A stretch of DNA of 49,815 nucleotides, taken from the NCBI GenBank assembly GCA_029265075.1, contig JAJUJZ010000007.1:1-49815 (forward strand), given 5' to 3'. Source of the DNA: Gammaproteobacteria bacterium. GTDB lineage: Bacteria > Pseudomonadota > Gammaproteobacteria > Pseudomonadales > CAMLJR01. The notes under the pieces are model-generated. The model ran no database searches. It saw nothing but the letters and a program-made list of their open reading frames with translations, and was not told the DNA's origin. The translations under genes were made by a program, and so were the position numbers. Below, in pieces: positions 1-10,463 of the stretch; within the stretch, counting starts at the first letter, position 1, and the number at the start of each line of letters is the position of its first letter.

Positions 1-599
1 AATTTGTTGACGACGATGTAGTCGCCTACCTCCAGCGTCGGCACCATGGATGATGACGGGATCTGGAACGGTTCGATCACAAACGAGCGCAGAATCACGA
101 CGACCGCAAGGACTGGAAAAAAGGAGCGGCTGTATTCGGCAATCGGACGCTGCCCGACCAGATCGGTCTCGATCTGCTGTGCGCCACCGGTACCTGTGCG
201 CTGCAGCAGCTGCTGCACCGGACCTGCCTGCAGTGTGCGCAGCCGACTGCGCTCGAAGCCCCAGCGATCAGCGGCGCCAATGAGGCCGGCCAGCAGCGTC
301 AGCAGCACCAGCACAAAAGCAAAGTCACCATCCTTCAGAAGCAGCGCTGCCGCCAGCCAGACGAACCAGAGCAGCACCACGCCGCGCCATGCCCACTCCG
401 ACCAGCCCGGTTCCGGCAGGCTGCCCGCGGCTACGCCCTGTTCCAGCCCGCGGACAAATGCGCGCTGCTGGCCGGCGCGAGCCAGCTCCTGCACCAGCCA
501 GACAGCCAGCGTGACCACGGTCGCCACCAGCAGCAGCAGGTTGCTCAGGGTCAGCGCGTTGACCAGATCCGCGCCGGCACTCTCGGGAAGTGATTCCAT
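1..599 (-). CDS. lepB: signal peptidase I, N-terminal part (runs off the left edge)
   Basis: Membrane serine protease that cleaves signal peptides from exported proteins. Reading the minus strand from an ATG at 597-599 gives 199 codons without a stop before the window ends. Two hydrophobic segments lie near residues 16-35 and 70-105, with a cytoplasmic stretch between and after them. Near the visible C-terminal end comes the conserved block FVIEPFQIPSSSMVPTL followed by VGDYIVVNKF. By comparison with E. coli LepB, the serine immediately before the methionine in SSSM is the nucleophile. The catalytic lysine and the rest of the periplasmic domain lie outside the window. It sits 21 bases downstream of lepA, the usual lepA-lepB order, and is probably cotranscribed with it. 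Confidence 0.93.
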   Translation of the reverse strand, partial: MESLPESAGADLVNALTLSNLLLLVATVVTLAVWLVQELARAGQQRAFVRGLEQGVAAGSLPEPGWSEWAWRGVVLLWFVWLAAALLLKDGDFAFVLVLLTLLAGLIGAADRWGFERSRLRTLQAGPVQQLLQRTGTGGAQQIETDLVGQRPIAEYSRSFFPVLAVVVILRSFVIEPFQIPSSSMVPTLEVGDYIVVNK

Positions 600-620
600 C
601 TCTGAATGGCTCTTGTTGTT

Positions 621-2420
<1,800 letters not shown>

Positions 2421-2544
2421 TACAGATTCAGCCGCGCGGTCTCAAGGGATCAGGGGATACGAGAAGGCCGCGATTGTACTGTATAGGCCACCGCGCCGCC
2501 ATGTGCGCCGTCTGAGACCCCGCACACTTTGGAGGCAGACCTCG

Positions 2545-3027
2545 CTAATTGGCCACCTCAACCACGGCTGCTTCGGCAGCGCAGTCCGGGTTCGCCGCGA
2601 AGCCCACCACCCGCGGCTGATAGCGGCTGCGGTCGAGTCGCCGTGTCTGCCACGCGAGGCTGCCACAGCCCAGCGCCAGCCCGATAAGTGCACCGAGCGC
2701 GCCGCCGCTCTCGCCGCCAGCTGCAGATCCGAGCAGCAGCCCGGCGAGCAGCGTCACCAGCGGCAGCAGATAGGCCCAGCCGACGCCGGCCAGCAGCGTG
2801 CGCTCGGGAATCGCGATCTGCACATGATCGCCCACGGCAACGGGTGCCGACAGCGGGGCTTTGACAGCAACCACATGCACCGCCGTGCCAGTGCCGACGC
2901 TGGCCAGCAGGTGATGGCCGCACCCCTTGCGGGCGCTGCAGCTGCCGCAGGTTGAACGGCGAATTGTCTCGACCCAGACCCGGTCATCATCGGTTGCCAC
3001 TACCCGGCCGCTTGCGAGAATTGCCAT
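2545..3027 (-). CDS. rseC: SoxR-reducing system protein RseC
   Basis: Small inner-membrane protein of 160 aa. The N-terminal cytoplasmic part carries a cysteine cluster at C27, C30 and C36 (TCGSCSARKGC). Two adjacent hydrophobic helices follow at about residues 77-97 and 102-120, then a short cytoplasmic tail. In E. coli RseC works with the Rsx complex to keep SoxR reduced, and a complete rsxABCDGE operon is present at 40.9-46.3 kb. It follows rseA after 155 bp, a spacer that holds a strong GC hairpin. The rseB gene that normally lies between rseA and rseC is missing. Confidence 0.93.
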   Translation of the reverse strand: MAILASGRVVATDDDRVWVETIRRSTCGSCSARKGCGHHLLASVGTGTAVHVVAVKAPLSAPVAVGDHVQIAIPERTLLAGVGWAYLLPLVTLLAGLLLGSAAGGESGGALGALIGLALGCGSLAWQTRRLDRSRYQPRVVGFAANPDCAAEAAVVEVAN

Positions 3028-3094
3028 CTGATCGATCTGTCTGCTGTTGAGGAAGGGACCAGCCTGTCACCGGAACAGCGATACCCTATAACGA

Positions 3095-3122
3095 AACGGC
3101 CGGCCCTTCCAGGCCGGCCGTT
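3095..3122. terminator. perfect 11-bp GC hairpin between rseA and rseC
   Basis: An inverted repeat with arms at 3095-3105 and 3112-3122 and a 6-base loop gives an uninterrupted 11-bp stem (AACGGCCGGCC / GGCCGGCCGTT). On the minus strand only a short run of T follows, so it is not a textbook intrinsic terminator. It may attenuate read-through from rpoE-rseA into rseC-lepA-lepB, or protect a processed mRNA end. The structure is certain; the role is inferred. Confidence 0.5.
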
Positions 3123-3182
3123 GCCGGTTCTGCCGCAGGCTGAGTTCAGCTCAGCCATACGGAGATTGCCTCGGAGCAACCG

Positions 3183-3746
3183 TTACTCGCTGCCGATTTC
3201 CGCTTCGAGCGCCAGCTCCGCCTCGTCGACAGGCAACAGACCCGTATCGTTCTCGACGCTGACCGTTACCGCCGCCGCACCACCCGGTGCCACCTGATCA
3301 ACCGGACCGAGCGGCAACGATTCGCTGGCCGCCGGCTGTATGTCTGCAATGCCAGGTACAGTAACCGGGCTGGAACTATCGAGCCCGCGCACGCCGATCA
3401 CTACCAGCGCCGCCACCGACGCTGCCACTGCCATGCTGGTCAGCGGGCGCAGCCAGCGCGCCGGCTTGCGACCCGCCACCGCCGGTGCCTGCTGTTCGTC
3501 ATTTGCAGGCCGGGTCGCGGGTGCCAGCGAGGGCTCATCAGCCAGCGCTGCCCAGACCCGTCTGGAGATATCGACCTCCGCGAACCGGACATCAAGTCCT
3601 GCCAGGCTGTCGCGCTGGATGTGGAAATCGCGCCACGCCGCGCGGACTTCGGGCTGATCTGCTGCTGCCAGCAACTGACGCAGCTCCAGCTCACCAGCCT
3701 CGTCATCCATCAGCGCTGACACAGATTCCCGCAACTTGTCACTCAT
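3183..3746 (-). CDS. rseA: anti-sigma-E factor RseA
   Basis: Inner-membrane anti-sigma factor of 187 aa that holds RpoE until stress triggers its proteolysis. The N-terminal domain (residues 1-75, starting MSDKLRESVSALMDDEAGEL) matches the sigma-binding RseA_N domain. A proline/alanine-rich linker leads to one transmembrane helix at about 101-119, then a short periplasmic tail of about 68 residues with little similarity to E. coli RseA. The start overlaps the rpoE stop by 4 bases (ATGA), which points to translational coupling. With no rseB nearby, the tail may be sensed by DegS-type proteolysis alone or by a protein encoded elsewhere. Confidence 0.92.
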   Translation of the reverse strand: MSDKLRESVSALMDDEAGELELRQLLAAADQPEVRAAWRDFHIQRDSLAGLDVRFAEVDISRRVWAALADEPSLAPATRPANDEQQAPAVAGRKPARWLRPLTSMAVAASVAALVVIGVRGLDSSSPVTVPGIADIQPAASESLPLGPVDQVAPGGAAAVTVSVENDTGLLPVDEAELALEAEIGSE

Positions 3747-4336
3747 GAGACCACCTCGCCGTTCATTTGGGCCTTAACGTGTTTGTCGATCGCTTCACGG
3801 GCCCGAAAAATACGACTCCTCACGGTACCCACAGGACAATCCATGACCGCAGCGATATCCTCGTAACTCAGACCATCGAATTCCCGCAAAGTTACTGCAG
3901 TTCTCAAGTCTTCCGGCAGTGACCTGATTGCCTTTTCAACAACCCGGTTCAACTCCTCGCCGAACAGACAGTTTTCCGGATTTTCGATGTCCTTCAGATG
4001 CGACTCACCGTCAAAATGTTCCGCGTCAGAGACATCGATATCCACACCCGGAGGGCGCCTCTGCTGGGCCACCAGATGGTTTTTTGCCGTGTTTATCGCG
4101 ATGCGATACATCCAGGTATAGAACTGGCTGTCACCACGAAAATTAGGCAGTGCGCGATAGGCCTTGACAAAAGCCTCCTGCGCCACATCCTGCACCTCGT
4201 CGGAGTCGCGAACATAACGCGAGATCAGGCTCAGAATGCGATGCTGATATTTCAGCACGAGCAGATCGAAGGCCCGCTTATCGCCCTTCTGAACCCGTGC
4301 CACCAGCTGCTTGTCGGTAAATTCGGCGCTGTTCAT
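3743..4336 (-). CDS. rpoE: envelope-stress sigma factor RpoE (sigma-E/AlgU)
   Basis: ECF sigma factor of 197 aa from the ATG at 4334-4336; a GTG four codons upstream is possible. Region 2 includes the core-binding and -10 recognition helices (DVAQEAFVKAYRALPNFRGD, YTWMYRIAINTAKN). Region 4 has the helix-turn-helix around LSYEDIAAVMDCPVGTVRSRIF, which reads the -35 element. It directs transcription of envelope repair genes. It forms an operon with rseA (4-base overlap) and has a sigma-E type promoter about 40 bases upstream, so it is probably autoregulated. Its divergent neighbour nadB is the same as in E. coli and Pseudomonas. Confidence 0.97.
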   Translation of the reverse strand: MNSAEFTDKQLVARVQKGDKRAFDLLVLKYQHRILSLISRYVRDSDEVQDVAQEAFVKAYRALPNFRGDSQFYTWMYRIAINTAKNHLVAQQRRPPGVDIDVSDAEHFDGESHLKDIENPENCLFGEELNRVVEKAIRSLPEDLRTAVTLREFDGLSYEDIAAVMDCPVGTVRSRIFRAREAIDKHVKAQMNGEVVS

Positions 4337-4375
4337 GAGCGCCCCCACTGTGTCCCAGCGGGTGAAACTGCGCGA

Positions 4376-4401
4376 TAGACCATCGGATATCCCAGAAGTT
4401 C
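4376..4401 (-). promoter_or_regulatory. sigma-E promoter of rpoE-rseA
   Basis: On the minus strand GAACTT (4396-4401) is followed after 15 bases by GTCTA (4376-4380). This matches the known sigma-E consensus of a GAACTT -35 and a GTCTA/TCTGA-like -10 with 15-16 bp spacing. It lies about 40 bases before the rpoE ATG, so RpoE probably activates its own operon. Confidence 0.8.
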
Positions 4402-4588
4402 TGCCAGGAGTACGCTGCTGGCATGAAGCCGACTATGATTACGCCCCCGCCGGAAAGTTCCTGAGCTTTGAGCTCAGCCGGATGGCTGACCGCACGGCGC
4501 TGACCGCCCCAGCCAGGAGCCCCAACCGCTCCCGAATGCTAGGCGCCGCTGCCTCTTTTTCGCAACCAGAAGCTGGAAGCATCAACTC

Positions 4589-6229
4589 ATGAGCAGCAGC
4601 TACCAACATGATGTACTCGTTCTCGGCAGTGGTGCTGCCGGCCTGACCGCCGCGCTGGGGATGGCGCGCGCCGGCCTCCGGGTCGCCGTCATCTGTAAAC
4701 GCGATCTTAACGAGGGATCCACCTGGTGGGCTCAGGGTGGCATTGCCGCCGTCATCGACGAGGCCGATACCGTCGAGGATCACATCGCCGACACGCTCGT
4801 GGCCGGCGCCGGGCTGTGCCGGGAAGAGGCCGTGCGTTTCACCGTGGAAAACAGTCGCGCAGCGGTGGAGTGGCTGGTCGAACAGGGCGTGGAGTTTGAT
4901 CGTGGCGCGGGCGGCGGCTTCCACCTGACCCGGGAAGGCGGCCACGGTCATCGCCGCATCATCCACTCGGCCGATGCAACCGGACGGGCCGTTTCCGAGA
5001 CGCTCACCTCCCGTGCGCTGGCCGAACCCAACATCCAGATCTATACGCATCGGGTCGGCATCGACCTGATCATGCGCGACGACCGCTGCGAAGGCGCCTA
5101 TGTCCTCAACCAGAAAAGTGGCTCAGTGGATGTCTTCCAGGCGCGTTTCACTGTGCTGGCTACCGGCGGCGCCAGCAAGGTCTATCTCTATACCAGCAAC
5201 CCGGATGGCGCGACGGGTGACGGCATCGCGATGGCGTGGCGTGCGGGCTGCCGGGTGTCCAACCTCGAATTCAACCAGTTTCACCCCACCTGTCTCTATC
5301 ACCCCAAGGCGAAGTCGTTCCTGATCACCGAAGCAATTCGCGGTGAAGGTGGCGTGCTGCTGCTGCCCGATGGCGAACGGTTCATGCAGCGCTACGATCC
5401 GCGCGGCGAGCTGGCTCCGCGCGACATTGTTGCCCGCGCCATCGACCACGAGATGAAGCGGCTCGGGATCGACTGCGTCTATCTTGATATCAGCCACAAG
5501 TCGCCCGACTTCCTGCTGGAGCACTTTCCCACCGTCAAGGCGCGCTGTCTTGAGCTTGGCATCGACATCACCCGCGATCCCATTCCGGTGGTGCCGGCAG
5601 CGCACTACACCTGCGGCGGCGTCATGGTCGACTTCGAAGGACGCACCGATGTCGCGAACCTGTACGCCATAGGTGAGACCTCCTGTACTGGCCTGCACGG
5701 CGCCAATCGCATGGCCAGCAACTCATTGCTGGAGTGTCTGGTATACGGGCAGGCTGCGGCACGCTCCATCATTGCCCGTTTCCCGCAGAGCAGTGAACCG
5801 CAGCCGGCCCGGGCGTGGGACGAATCGCAGGTGGTCGACTCGGACGAGGACGTGGTGATCTCCCACAACTGGGACGAGCTGCGGCGTTTCATGTGGGACT
5901 TCGTCGGCATAGTGCGCACGACCAAGCGTCTGCAGCGGGCGCTCAACCGGGCCCAGTTGCTGAAACAGGAGATCGCCGAGTACTACAGCAACTACCGGGT
6001 CACCAATGATCTGCTGGAGCTCCGCAGCCTGGCGGTGGTCGCGGAGCTGATCATCCGGTCAGCGCTGGCCCGCAAGGAGAGCCGCGGTCTGCACTTCACG
6101 CTCGACTATCCGGAGCTGGAGCCGGTCGCCCGCGATACCATTCTGGTGCCGCCGGGGTTCCGCGGCGAGGGCCATGGACCGACAGGATTCGCAGATGGAG
6201 GTGAACGCGCCGTCGTTCAGCAGCTGTAA
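4589..6229 (+). CDS. nadB: L-aspartate oxidase
   Basis: FAD enzyme of 546 aa that oxidises L-aspartate to iminoaspartate, the first step of de novo NAD synthesis. The dinucleotide-binding motif [10 protein letters not shown] is at residues 13-22, the FAD contact [11 protein letters not shown] near 43-53, and [17 protein letters not shown] in the C-terminal part of the FAD domain. The helical C-terminal domain typical of the succinate dehydrogenase/fumarate reductase flavoprotein family follows. It is divergent from rpoE. Its last 134 bases overlap, on the opposite strand, the predicted 3' end of ygfX. NadA is not in the window. Confidence 0.97.
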   Translation: MSSSYQHDVLVLGSGAAGLTAALGMARAGLRVAVICKRDLNEGSTWWAQGGIAAVIDEADTVEDHIADTLVAGAGLCREEAVRFTVENSRAAVEWLVEQGVEFDRGAGGGFHLTREGGHGHRRIIHSADATGRAVSETLTSRALAEPNIQIYTHRVGIDLIMRDDRCEGAYVLNQKSGSVDVFQARFTVLATGGASKVYLYTSNPDGATGDGIAMAWRAGCRVSNLEFNQFHPTCLYHPKAKSFLITEAIRGEGGVLLLPDGERFMQRYDPRGELAPRDIVARAIDHEMKRLGIDCVYLDISHKSPDFLLEHFPTVKARCLELGIDITRDPIPVVPAAHYTCGGVMVDFEGRTDVANLYAIGETSCTGLHGANRMASNSLLECLVYGQAAARSIIARFPQSSEPQPARAWDESQVVDSDEDVVISHNWDELRRFMWDFVGIVRTTKRLQRALNRAQLLKQEIAEYYSNYRVTNDLLELRSLAVVAELIIRSALARKESRGLHFTLDYPELEPVARDTILVPPGFRGEGHGPTGFADGGERAVVQQL

Positions 6230-6614
6230 CGGCGTCCGCCAGCAGCAGGATGCGAATGGTCCGGCGGCCGGGGCCGCGGAAGCGCAGCGCCGTGACGCCG
6301 GGCCAGACAACGCTCTCCCGCAGCTCCGCGGGCAGCCAGCCGGCACGCTGGTGTCGCAGCAGCCAGCGGTTGCCATCCCAGCGCAGTGCACACCAGGGCA
6401 TGGGCCGTGGCCAGCCGGTATGGTCTGAGGCAAGAGTCAGCAGGTAGACGAGCGCCGCGATGCCTGCCAGCAGGCGCAGCGGCCACGGCAGCGCCGCCAG
6501 ACTCAGGGCAGTGATGGCAGCAGCGGCGGCGGCCAGCAATATCAGCCGCAGCCACCGCGATGGCCTCAGCTCAACGCTCAGTACTGCGAGCGAAGCGGAT
6601 GATTTCGTCGACAA
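6096..6614 (-). CDS. ygfX: YgfX-family inner-membrane protein, extended C-terminus
   Basis: Two adjacent hydrophobic helices (about residues 20-62) follow the characteristic [12 protein letters not shown] start region; a soluble domain with [13 protein letters not shown] and ending near HLHLRIL completes the family core. The E. coli homologue (CptA/YgfX) was reported as a membrane toxin affecting MreB/FtsZ and is encoded with sdhE, as here; whether this one is toxic is unknown. The frame overlaps sdhE by 44 bases and starts at a TTG (6612-6614). At 172 aa it is longer than the usual 135-140. The extra 26 or so residues are encoded antisense to the end of nadB. Confidence 0.72.
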   Translation of the reverse strand: MSTKSSASLAVLSVELRPSRWLRLILLAAAAAAITALSLAALPWPLRLLAGIAALVYLLTLASDHTGWPRPMPWCALRWDGNRWLLRHQRAGWLPAELRESVVWPGVTALRFRGPGRRTIRILLLADAVTAAERRRVHLHLRILSVHGPRRGTPAAPEWYRGRPAPAPDSRA

Positions 6615-6843
6615 TCCTTGTCAGCTCCTCGTCCTGCGGCTGTTCCTTACCCAGAAACCAGGCGAACAGCTCGGTATCCTCGCACTCCAGCAGCCTGAGG
6701 TAGCGACCCAGGCCTTCAGCATCAAGCGCACGCACCCGGTGCTCCACGAACGGCTGCAACACCAGATCGAGTTCCAGCATGCCGCGCCGGCTCGCCCAGC
6801 GGATACGGCGGTACTCTTCCTCGGACAGCAACTTCTCAGACAT
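6571..6843 (-). CDS. sdhE: FAD assembly factor SdhE (CptB/YgfY)
   Basis: Small all-helical protein of 90 aa that helps attach FAD covalently to the succinate dehydrogenase flavoprotein. The signature RRGMLELD is at residues 19-26, where the RGxxE motif is required in the known family, and ECEDTELFAWFLG follows near 53-65. The ATG at 6841-6843 gives a protein of normal size; further upstream in-frame codons would add a tail unrelated to the family. It is the first gene of an sdhE-ygfX pair and is divergent from ygfZ. Confidence 0.92.
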   Translation of the reverse strand: MSEKLLSEEEYRRIRWASRRGMLELDLVLQPFVEHRVRALDAEGLGRYLRLLECEDTELFAWFLGKEQPQDEELTRIVDEIIRFARSTER

Positions 6844-6978
6844 CTGGCGATCTCGAAACGGTGGGCGCGGCTTTCGGCCTGCTGTCAGGCAGGCACTGCG
6901 GTGCACAGTGGGTTCAGGGTCGATAGGCAAGTGGCAGCGTGGGCTATACACTGCCGGGCCATGCCGATACGAGGCGGC

Positions 6979-6984
6979 ATTATA
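6979..6984 (-). promoter_or_regulatory. likely -10 element of sdhE-ygfX
   Basis: A perfect TATAAT hexamer on the minus strand lies about 135 bases upstream of the sdhE ATG, in the 204-bp spacer divergent from ygfZ. I find no convincing -35 at 16-18 bp, so it is a weak call. Confidence 0.35.
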
Positions 6985-7047
6985 GCCGCACGCGCAACGC
7001 ACGCGGCACTGACCTCCGACAGCCATCTGATTTCTCGGGATGACATC

Positions 7048-8046
7048 ATGAGTGAATCCATCTGGTCCACCCTCTTCCGGGAGAGCGGTGCTGAGCACCT
7101 CAGCGCCTCGCTCGCCGGGACCGCGGCGCCGCTGCCGGCGGCCGACGCGACCGTTTGCTGTCCGCTACCGGCAGCTATCATCGAAGTGGCTGGCCCTGAC
7201 AGCGCCACCTTTCTGCAGGGGCAGCTTACCTGCCATCTGGAAAACATTACGCCCGAACGCGGCGCGCCAGGCGCGCAGTGCTCACTGAAGGGGCGTGTCC
7301 TGGCGACGTTTTTGCTGGGTCAGCCCGCGACCGGGCGCTACTGGCTGCGGCTGCCAGCCGATAATGCGGCGCTGACGACGCAGGCGCTCGCCAAATACAT
7401 CGTATTCTCGAAAGCCACTATTGCGGTGGCGGACGACGTGGTCGTACTGGGCCTCTATGGACCGGCAGCAAGCGAGCTGCTGCGTGCTGCGGGTGCCAGC
7501 TGCGGTGGTCAGCACCAGACGGCGGCAATGGATGGCGGCCTGATCTATCAGCGCGATGCCGACGGCCTGCATTTCGAGTGCTGGCTGACCACTGCTGCTG
7601 CCAGCGCGCTGTTGCGCCAGCTCGGTCCTCGGCTGCAGCCGGTCGCCCCCAGCTTCTGGGAATTGCTCGATATCCGGGCCGGTGAAGCCGCAGTTGATGC
7701 CGCCACCCGCGACCAGTTTCTGCCGCAAATGCTTAACCTCGATGCCACCGGTGCCGTGCGTTTCGACAAGGGCTGCTACACCGGCCAGGAAGTGGTTGCC
7801 CGCGCCCATTACCGCGGTCAGGTGAAGCGGCGCCTGCGCCGTTTCAGCTGCACCGACCTGCCGGCGGACACCGTGACCGACGCCAGCGACTCCAGTGTCG
7901 GCACTGTGATTCTCAAGGCGCCGTCCGAGACCGGCTGGGAGCTGCTGGCCGTGGTGGCCGGGAGCGCCGGCGCTGTTTTGCGGGCAGGCGAGACCGCGCT
8001 GCGGGCGGAATCTCTGCCATATGCTATAAAAGAGAACATTGGTTAA
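7048..8046 (+). CDS. ygfZ: tRNA-modifying / Fe-S maintenance protein YgfZ
   Basis: Folate-binding protein of 332 aa related to the GcvT aminomethyltransferase fold. The diagnostic KGCYTGQE is at residues 241-248 with the reactive cysteine at 243. In E. coli YgfZ supports certain Fe-S enzymes such as MiaB through a tetrahydrofolate-dependent role. The ATG at 7048-7050 is chosen because the family's N-terminus begins there and the upstream in-frame extension looks like the antisense of sdhE and ygfX. It is divergent from sdhE and 47 bp upstream of an HDOD gene. Confidence 0.94.
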   Translation: MSESIWSTLFRESGAEHLSASLAGTAAPLPAADATVCCPLPAAIIEVAGPDSATFLQGQLTCHLENITPERGAPGAQCSLKGRVLATFLLGQPATGRYWLRLPADNAALTTQALAKYIVFSKATIAVADDVVVLGLYGPAASELLRAAGASCGGQHQTAAMDGGLIYQRDADGLHFECWLTTAAASALLRQLGPRLQPVAPSFWELLDIRAGEAAVDAATRDQFLPQMLNLDATGAVRFDKGCYTGQEVVARAHYRGQVKRRLRRFSCTDLPADTVTDASDSSVGTVILKAPSETGWELLAVVAGSAGAVLRAGETALRAESLPYAIKENIG

Positions 8047-8093
8047 GAGAGCCGCAACGCCGGACTCACGGCTGGACGCAGCGAGATCGATGT

Positions 8094-8936
8094 ATGAATG
8101 AAGTATCCGAGCAGATTCGCGCGGAATTGCTGGAAGCGCTGGAAAACGATCAGCTGGTGCTGCCCACCCTGCCGGAAGTTGCCCTACAGGTACGGGAGAC
8201 AGCTGCCGACCCGTACGTCGACATCCCAAAGCTTACCAGCGTCATTCAGAGCGATACGGCACTGACGGCCCGACTGATCAAAGTCGCCAACAGTCCGTTG
8301 CTGCGCGCCAGCCGTCCGATCGAAGACCTGAAGATGGCGGTGGGACGGCTCGGCATCAACTACACCAGCAACCTCGCCACCAGTCTGGCGATGGAGCAGA
8401 TGTTCCAGGCCACTTCGGACGTAATCGACCAGCGTATGCGTGCTGCCTGGAGTCGCAGCACCGAAGTGGCCGCTATCGCCCATGTGCTGGCGCGCCACTA
8501 CACCCGTCTCAAACCGGACCAGGCAACGCTGGCCGGCATTGTCCACCGCATCGGCGTGCTGCCCATTCTCACCTTCGCCGAGAATAACCGCCGCCTGCTG
8601 CGCGACAGCGATGCCCTCGATGCGCTGATCGAAGATCTGCACCCGCGGATCGGCAGGCGCATCCTGCAGAGCTGGGATTTCCCCGCCGAGCTGCAGCTCA
8701 TTCCCGAGGAGCACCTCAACTTCGCACGCGCGCCCGCCACTGTCGATTATGCCGACGTGGTGATGGTTGCTTATCTGCAGAGCCTGCTCGACACCGGCCA
8801 CCCGCTGACGCAGATGGACTGGAGCCAGGTCAGCGCCTTCGACCGGCTGGGGCTTGCGCCGGAAGTACACAGCGCCGACGACGAAGACCTCTCGGCCGAG
8901 ATGGAAGCAGCCATGGCGCTGCTCAACGGCGACTGA
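8094..8936 (+). CDS. HDOD-domain signalling protein
   Basis: A single HDOD domain covers about residues 15-215 of 280 aa, beginning with the typical LPTLPEVALQVRETAADPYVDIPKLTSVIQSDTALTAR region (broken HD-type helices). The canonical metal-binding HD pair of true phosphohydrolases is not apparent, as expected for HDOD. Such proteins act as scaffolds in chemotaxis, stress or c-di-GMP signalling; the partner is unknown here and no output domain is fused. The acidic C-terminus contains DDEDLSAEMEAAM. It lies 47 bp after ygfZ and converges with ung. Confidence 0.88.
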   Translation: MNEVSEQIRAELLEALENDQLVLPTLPEVALQVRETAADPYVDIPKLTSVIQSDTALTARLIKVANSPLLRASRPIEDLKMAVGRLGINYTSNLATSLAMEQMFQATSDVIDQRMRAAWSRSTEVAAIAHVLARHYTRLKPDQATLAGIVHRIGVLPILTFAENNRRLLRDSDALDALIEDLHPRIGRRILQSWDFPAELQLIPEEHLNFARAPATVDYADVVMVAYLQSLLDTGHPLTQMDWSQVSAFDRLGLAPEVHSADDEDLSAEMEAAMALLNGD

Positions 8937-8939
8937 CCA

Positions 8940-9662
8940 TCAGTCGCTGAGCTGCGCCACCTCCGGCAGGCGCCAGTCGATGGGCGGCAATCCCTGCGCC
9001 TGCAGCACGGCGTTCGTTTTCGAAAAATGACCACATCCGATAAAGCCGCGGTGAGCTGACAGCGGCGATGGATGCGGCGCGGCCAGCACAGTATGCCGCT
9101 GACGGTCGATCAGCTGCCCCTTGCGCTGGGCATGACTGCCCCACAGCAGAAAAACCAGCCCTTCCCGGTCCCGATTGAGCCGGTCCACGCAGGCGTCGGT
9201 GAAACGCTCCCAGCCTTTGCCCTGATGCGAACCCGCCCGGCCATGCTCCACCGTCAGCGACGCATTGAGCAGCAGCACGCCCTGCTCTGCCCAGGATTGC
9301 AGACAACCATGTGGCGCAGGCGGAATACCGAGATCGCGCTCCAGCTCCTTGTAGATGTTGACCAGCGATGGCGGCACCGGCACGCCGGGCGCGACAGAAA
9401 AACAGAGGCCGTGCGCCTGCCCCGGCCCGTGGTAGGGATCCTGGCCGAGTACCACCACCCGCACGCGCTCGAACGGCGTAGTATTCAGCGCGTTGAACCA
9501 CTGTTTCGAGGGCGGGTAAATACGTTTGCCGGCGCGTTTTTCGGCGCGCAGAAACTCGCGCAGCGCGTCCATGTAAGGCTGTTCGAACTCCTCCGCCAGC
9601 ACCCGCAGCCACGATGCTTCCAGCTGCACGCTGCGGTCGGCCGCAGTTACCGATTCACTCAT
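8940..9662 (-). CDS. ung: uracil-DNA glycosylase, family 1
   Basis: Removes uracil from DNA in base-excision repair. The 240-aa product starts at the ATG at 9660-9662, which has a good Shine-Dalgarno (GTGAGGACC) just upstream; an upstream in-frame start would add 11 residues. The water-activating loop GQDPYHGP is at residues 73-80 with catalytic Asp75. The leucine-insertion loop [18 protein letters not shown] sits in the last quarter. It converges with the HDOD gene (3 bp apart) and its start is divergent from a methyltransferase gene. Confidence 0.97.
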   Translation of the reverse strand: MSESVTAADRSVQLEASWLRVLAEEFEQPYMDALREFLRAEKRAGKRIYPPSKQWFNALNTTPFERVRVVVLGQDPYHGPGQAHGLCFSVAPGVPVPPSLVNIYKELERDLGIPPAPHGCLQSWAEQGVLLLNASLTVEHGRAGSHQGKGWERFTDACVDRLNRDREGLVFLLWGSHAQRKGQLIDRQRHTVLAAPHPSPLSAHRGFIGCGHFSKTNAVLQAQGLPPIDWRLPEVAQLSD

Positions 9663-9764
9663 AAGGTCCTCACCATCTTTCGCTCCGACTGCCACCCCGC
9701 CCGGCGGGTCGGCGCGGCCATGATACTATTCCGCGTTTTTCGCAACAGCCGCCAGGAGGTTATC

Positions 9765-10400
9765 GTGTCTGCGCGCGCTTCATCTCCAACAGTACGAGCC
9801 ACGCTTCGCGAACGCTACGGTGTCTCCCGCATGCTGGCTTCCCATCCGGCCATGCGACAGCTGCGCCGCGAGGGCAATGTGCCTTCCATCCACGGCAACA
9901 AGCACTGGCCCTCCGCTGATCTGCTGATGGATTATCTCAGCGAGCATCCACCGCGCCGCGGCGTACGCGTGATGGACGTCGGCTGCGGCTGGGGATTGGC
10001 TGGCATCTACTGCGCCGTCCATCACCGGGCCCGCGTCACGGCGGTGGATGCCGACGATGCTGTATTCCCTTACTTGCATGCCCATGCAGATCTCAACAAG
10101 GTACGCATCACCACCCTGCGCAGCCGCTTTGAGCGCATCACCACCGCCCAGCTCAGCGAGATCGATCTGCTGGTTGCCACCGATGTCTGCTTCTGGGACG
10201 AGCTGGTGCGCCCCTGGCAGAACCTCATCCGGCGCGCCCTGCGCGCCGGCGTAAAGCGTATTGTCATCGCCGATCCGGAGCGCGCGCCGTTCTTCACGCT
10301 GGCCGAATATTGTATCGAGCGTTTCGACGCCGACCTGCTCGACTGGCGCAGCAAGCGCTATCCGCGCATCAGTGGTTCAATTCTCGAAATCCGCGCCTGA
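9765..10400 (+). CDS. class I SAM-dependent methyltransferase
   Basis: Seven-beta-strand methyltransferase of 211 aa. Motif I VMDVGCGWGLAG (residues 69-80) forms the S-adenosylmethionine site. VTAVDADD follows at the end of strand 2, and DLLVATDVCFWDEL is the motif IV region. The overall pattern, ending in YPRISGSILEIRA, recalls the METTL/family-16 protein-lysine and small-molecule methyltransferases; the substrate cannot be told. The GTG start at 9765 is chosen because a perfect AGGAGG lies at 9754-9759, five bases upstream. The same frame stays open far to the left, but that part is antisense to ung. Confidence 0.85.
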   Translation: MSARASSPTVRATLRERYGVSRMLASHPAMRQLRREGNVPSIHGNKHWPSADLLMDYLSEHPPRRGVRVMDVGCGWGLAGIYCAVHHRARVTAVDADDAVFPYLHAHADLNKVRITTLRSRFERITTAQLSEIDLLVATDVCFWDELVRPWQNLIRRALRAGVKRIVIADPERAPFFTLAEYCIERFDADLLDWRSKRYPRISGSILEIRA

Positions 10401-10463
10401 CGCTTCACGGTAACGTCACCGCGCTGTCACAGCGTCGTCACCTGCGGGGCCCATGCTCGCGGT

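Noticed and set aside
6460-7047. N-terminal extension of ygfZ back to 6460
   Set aside because: The extension is antisense to ygfX and sdhE and has no similarity to YgfZ; the ATG at 7048 gives the family length.
9072-9764. N-terminal extension of the methyltransferase back to 9072
   Set aside because: Antisense to ung; the GTG at 9765 has a perfect AGGAGG five bases upstream.
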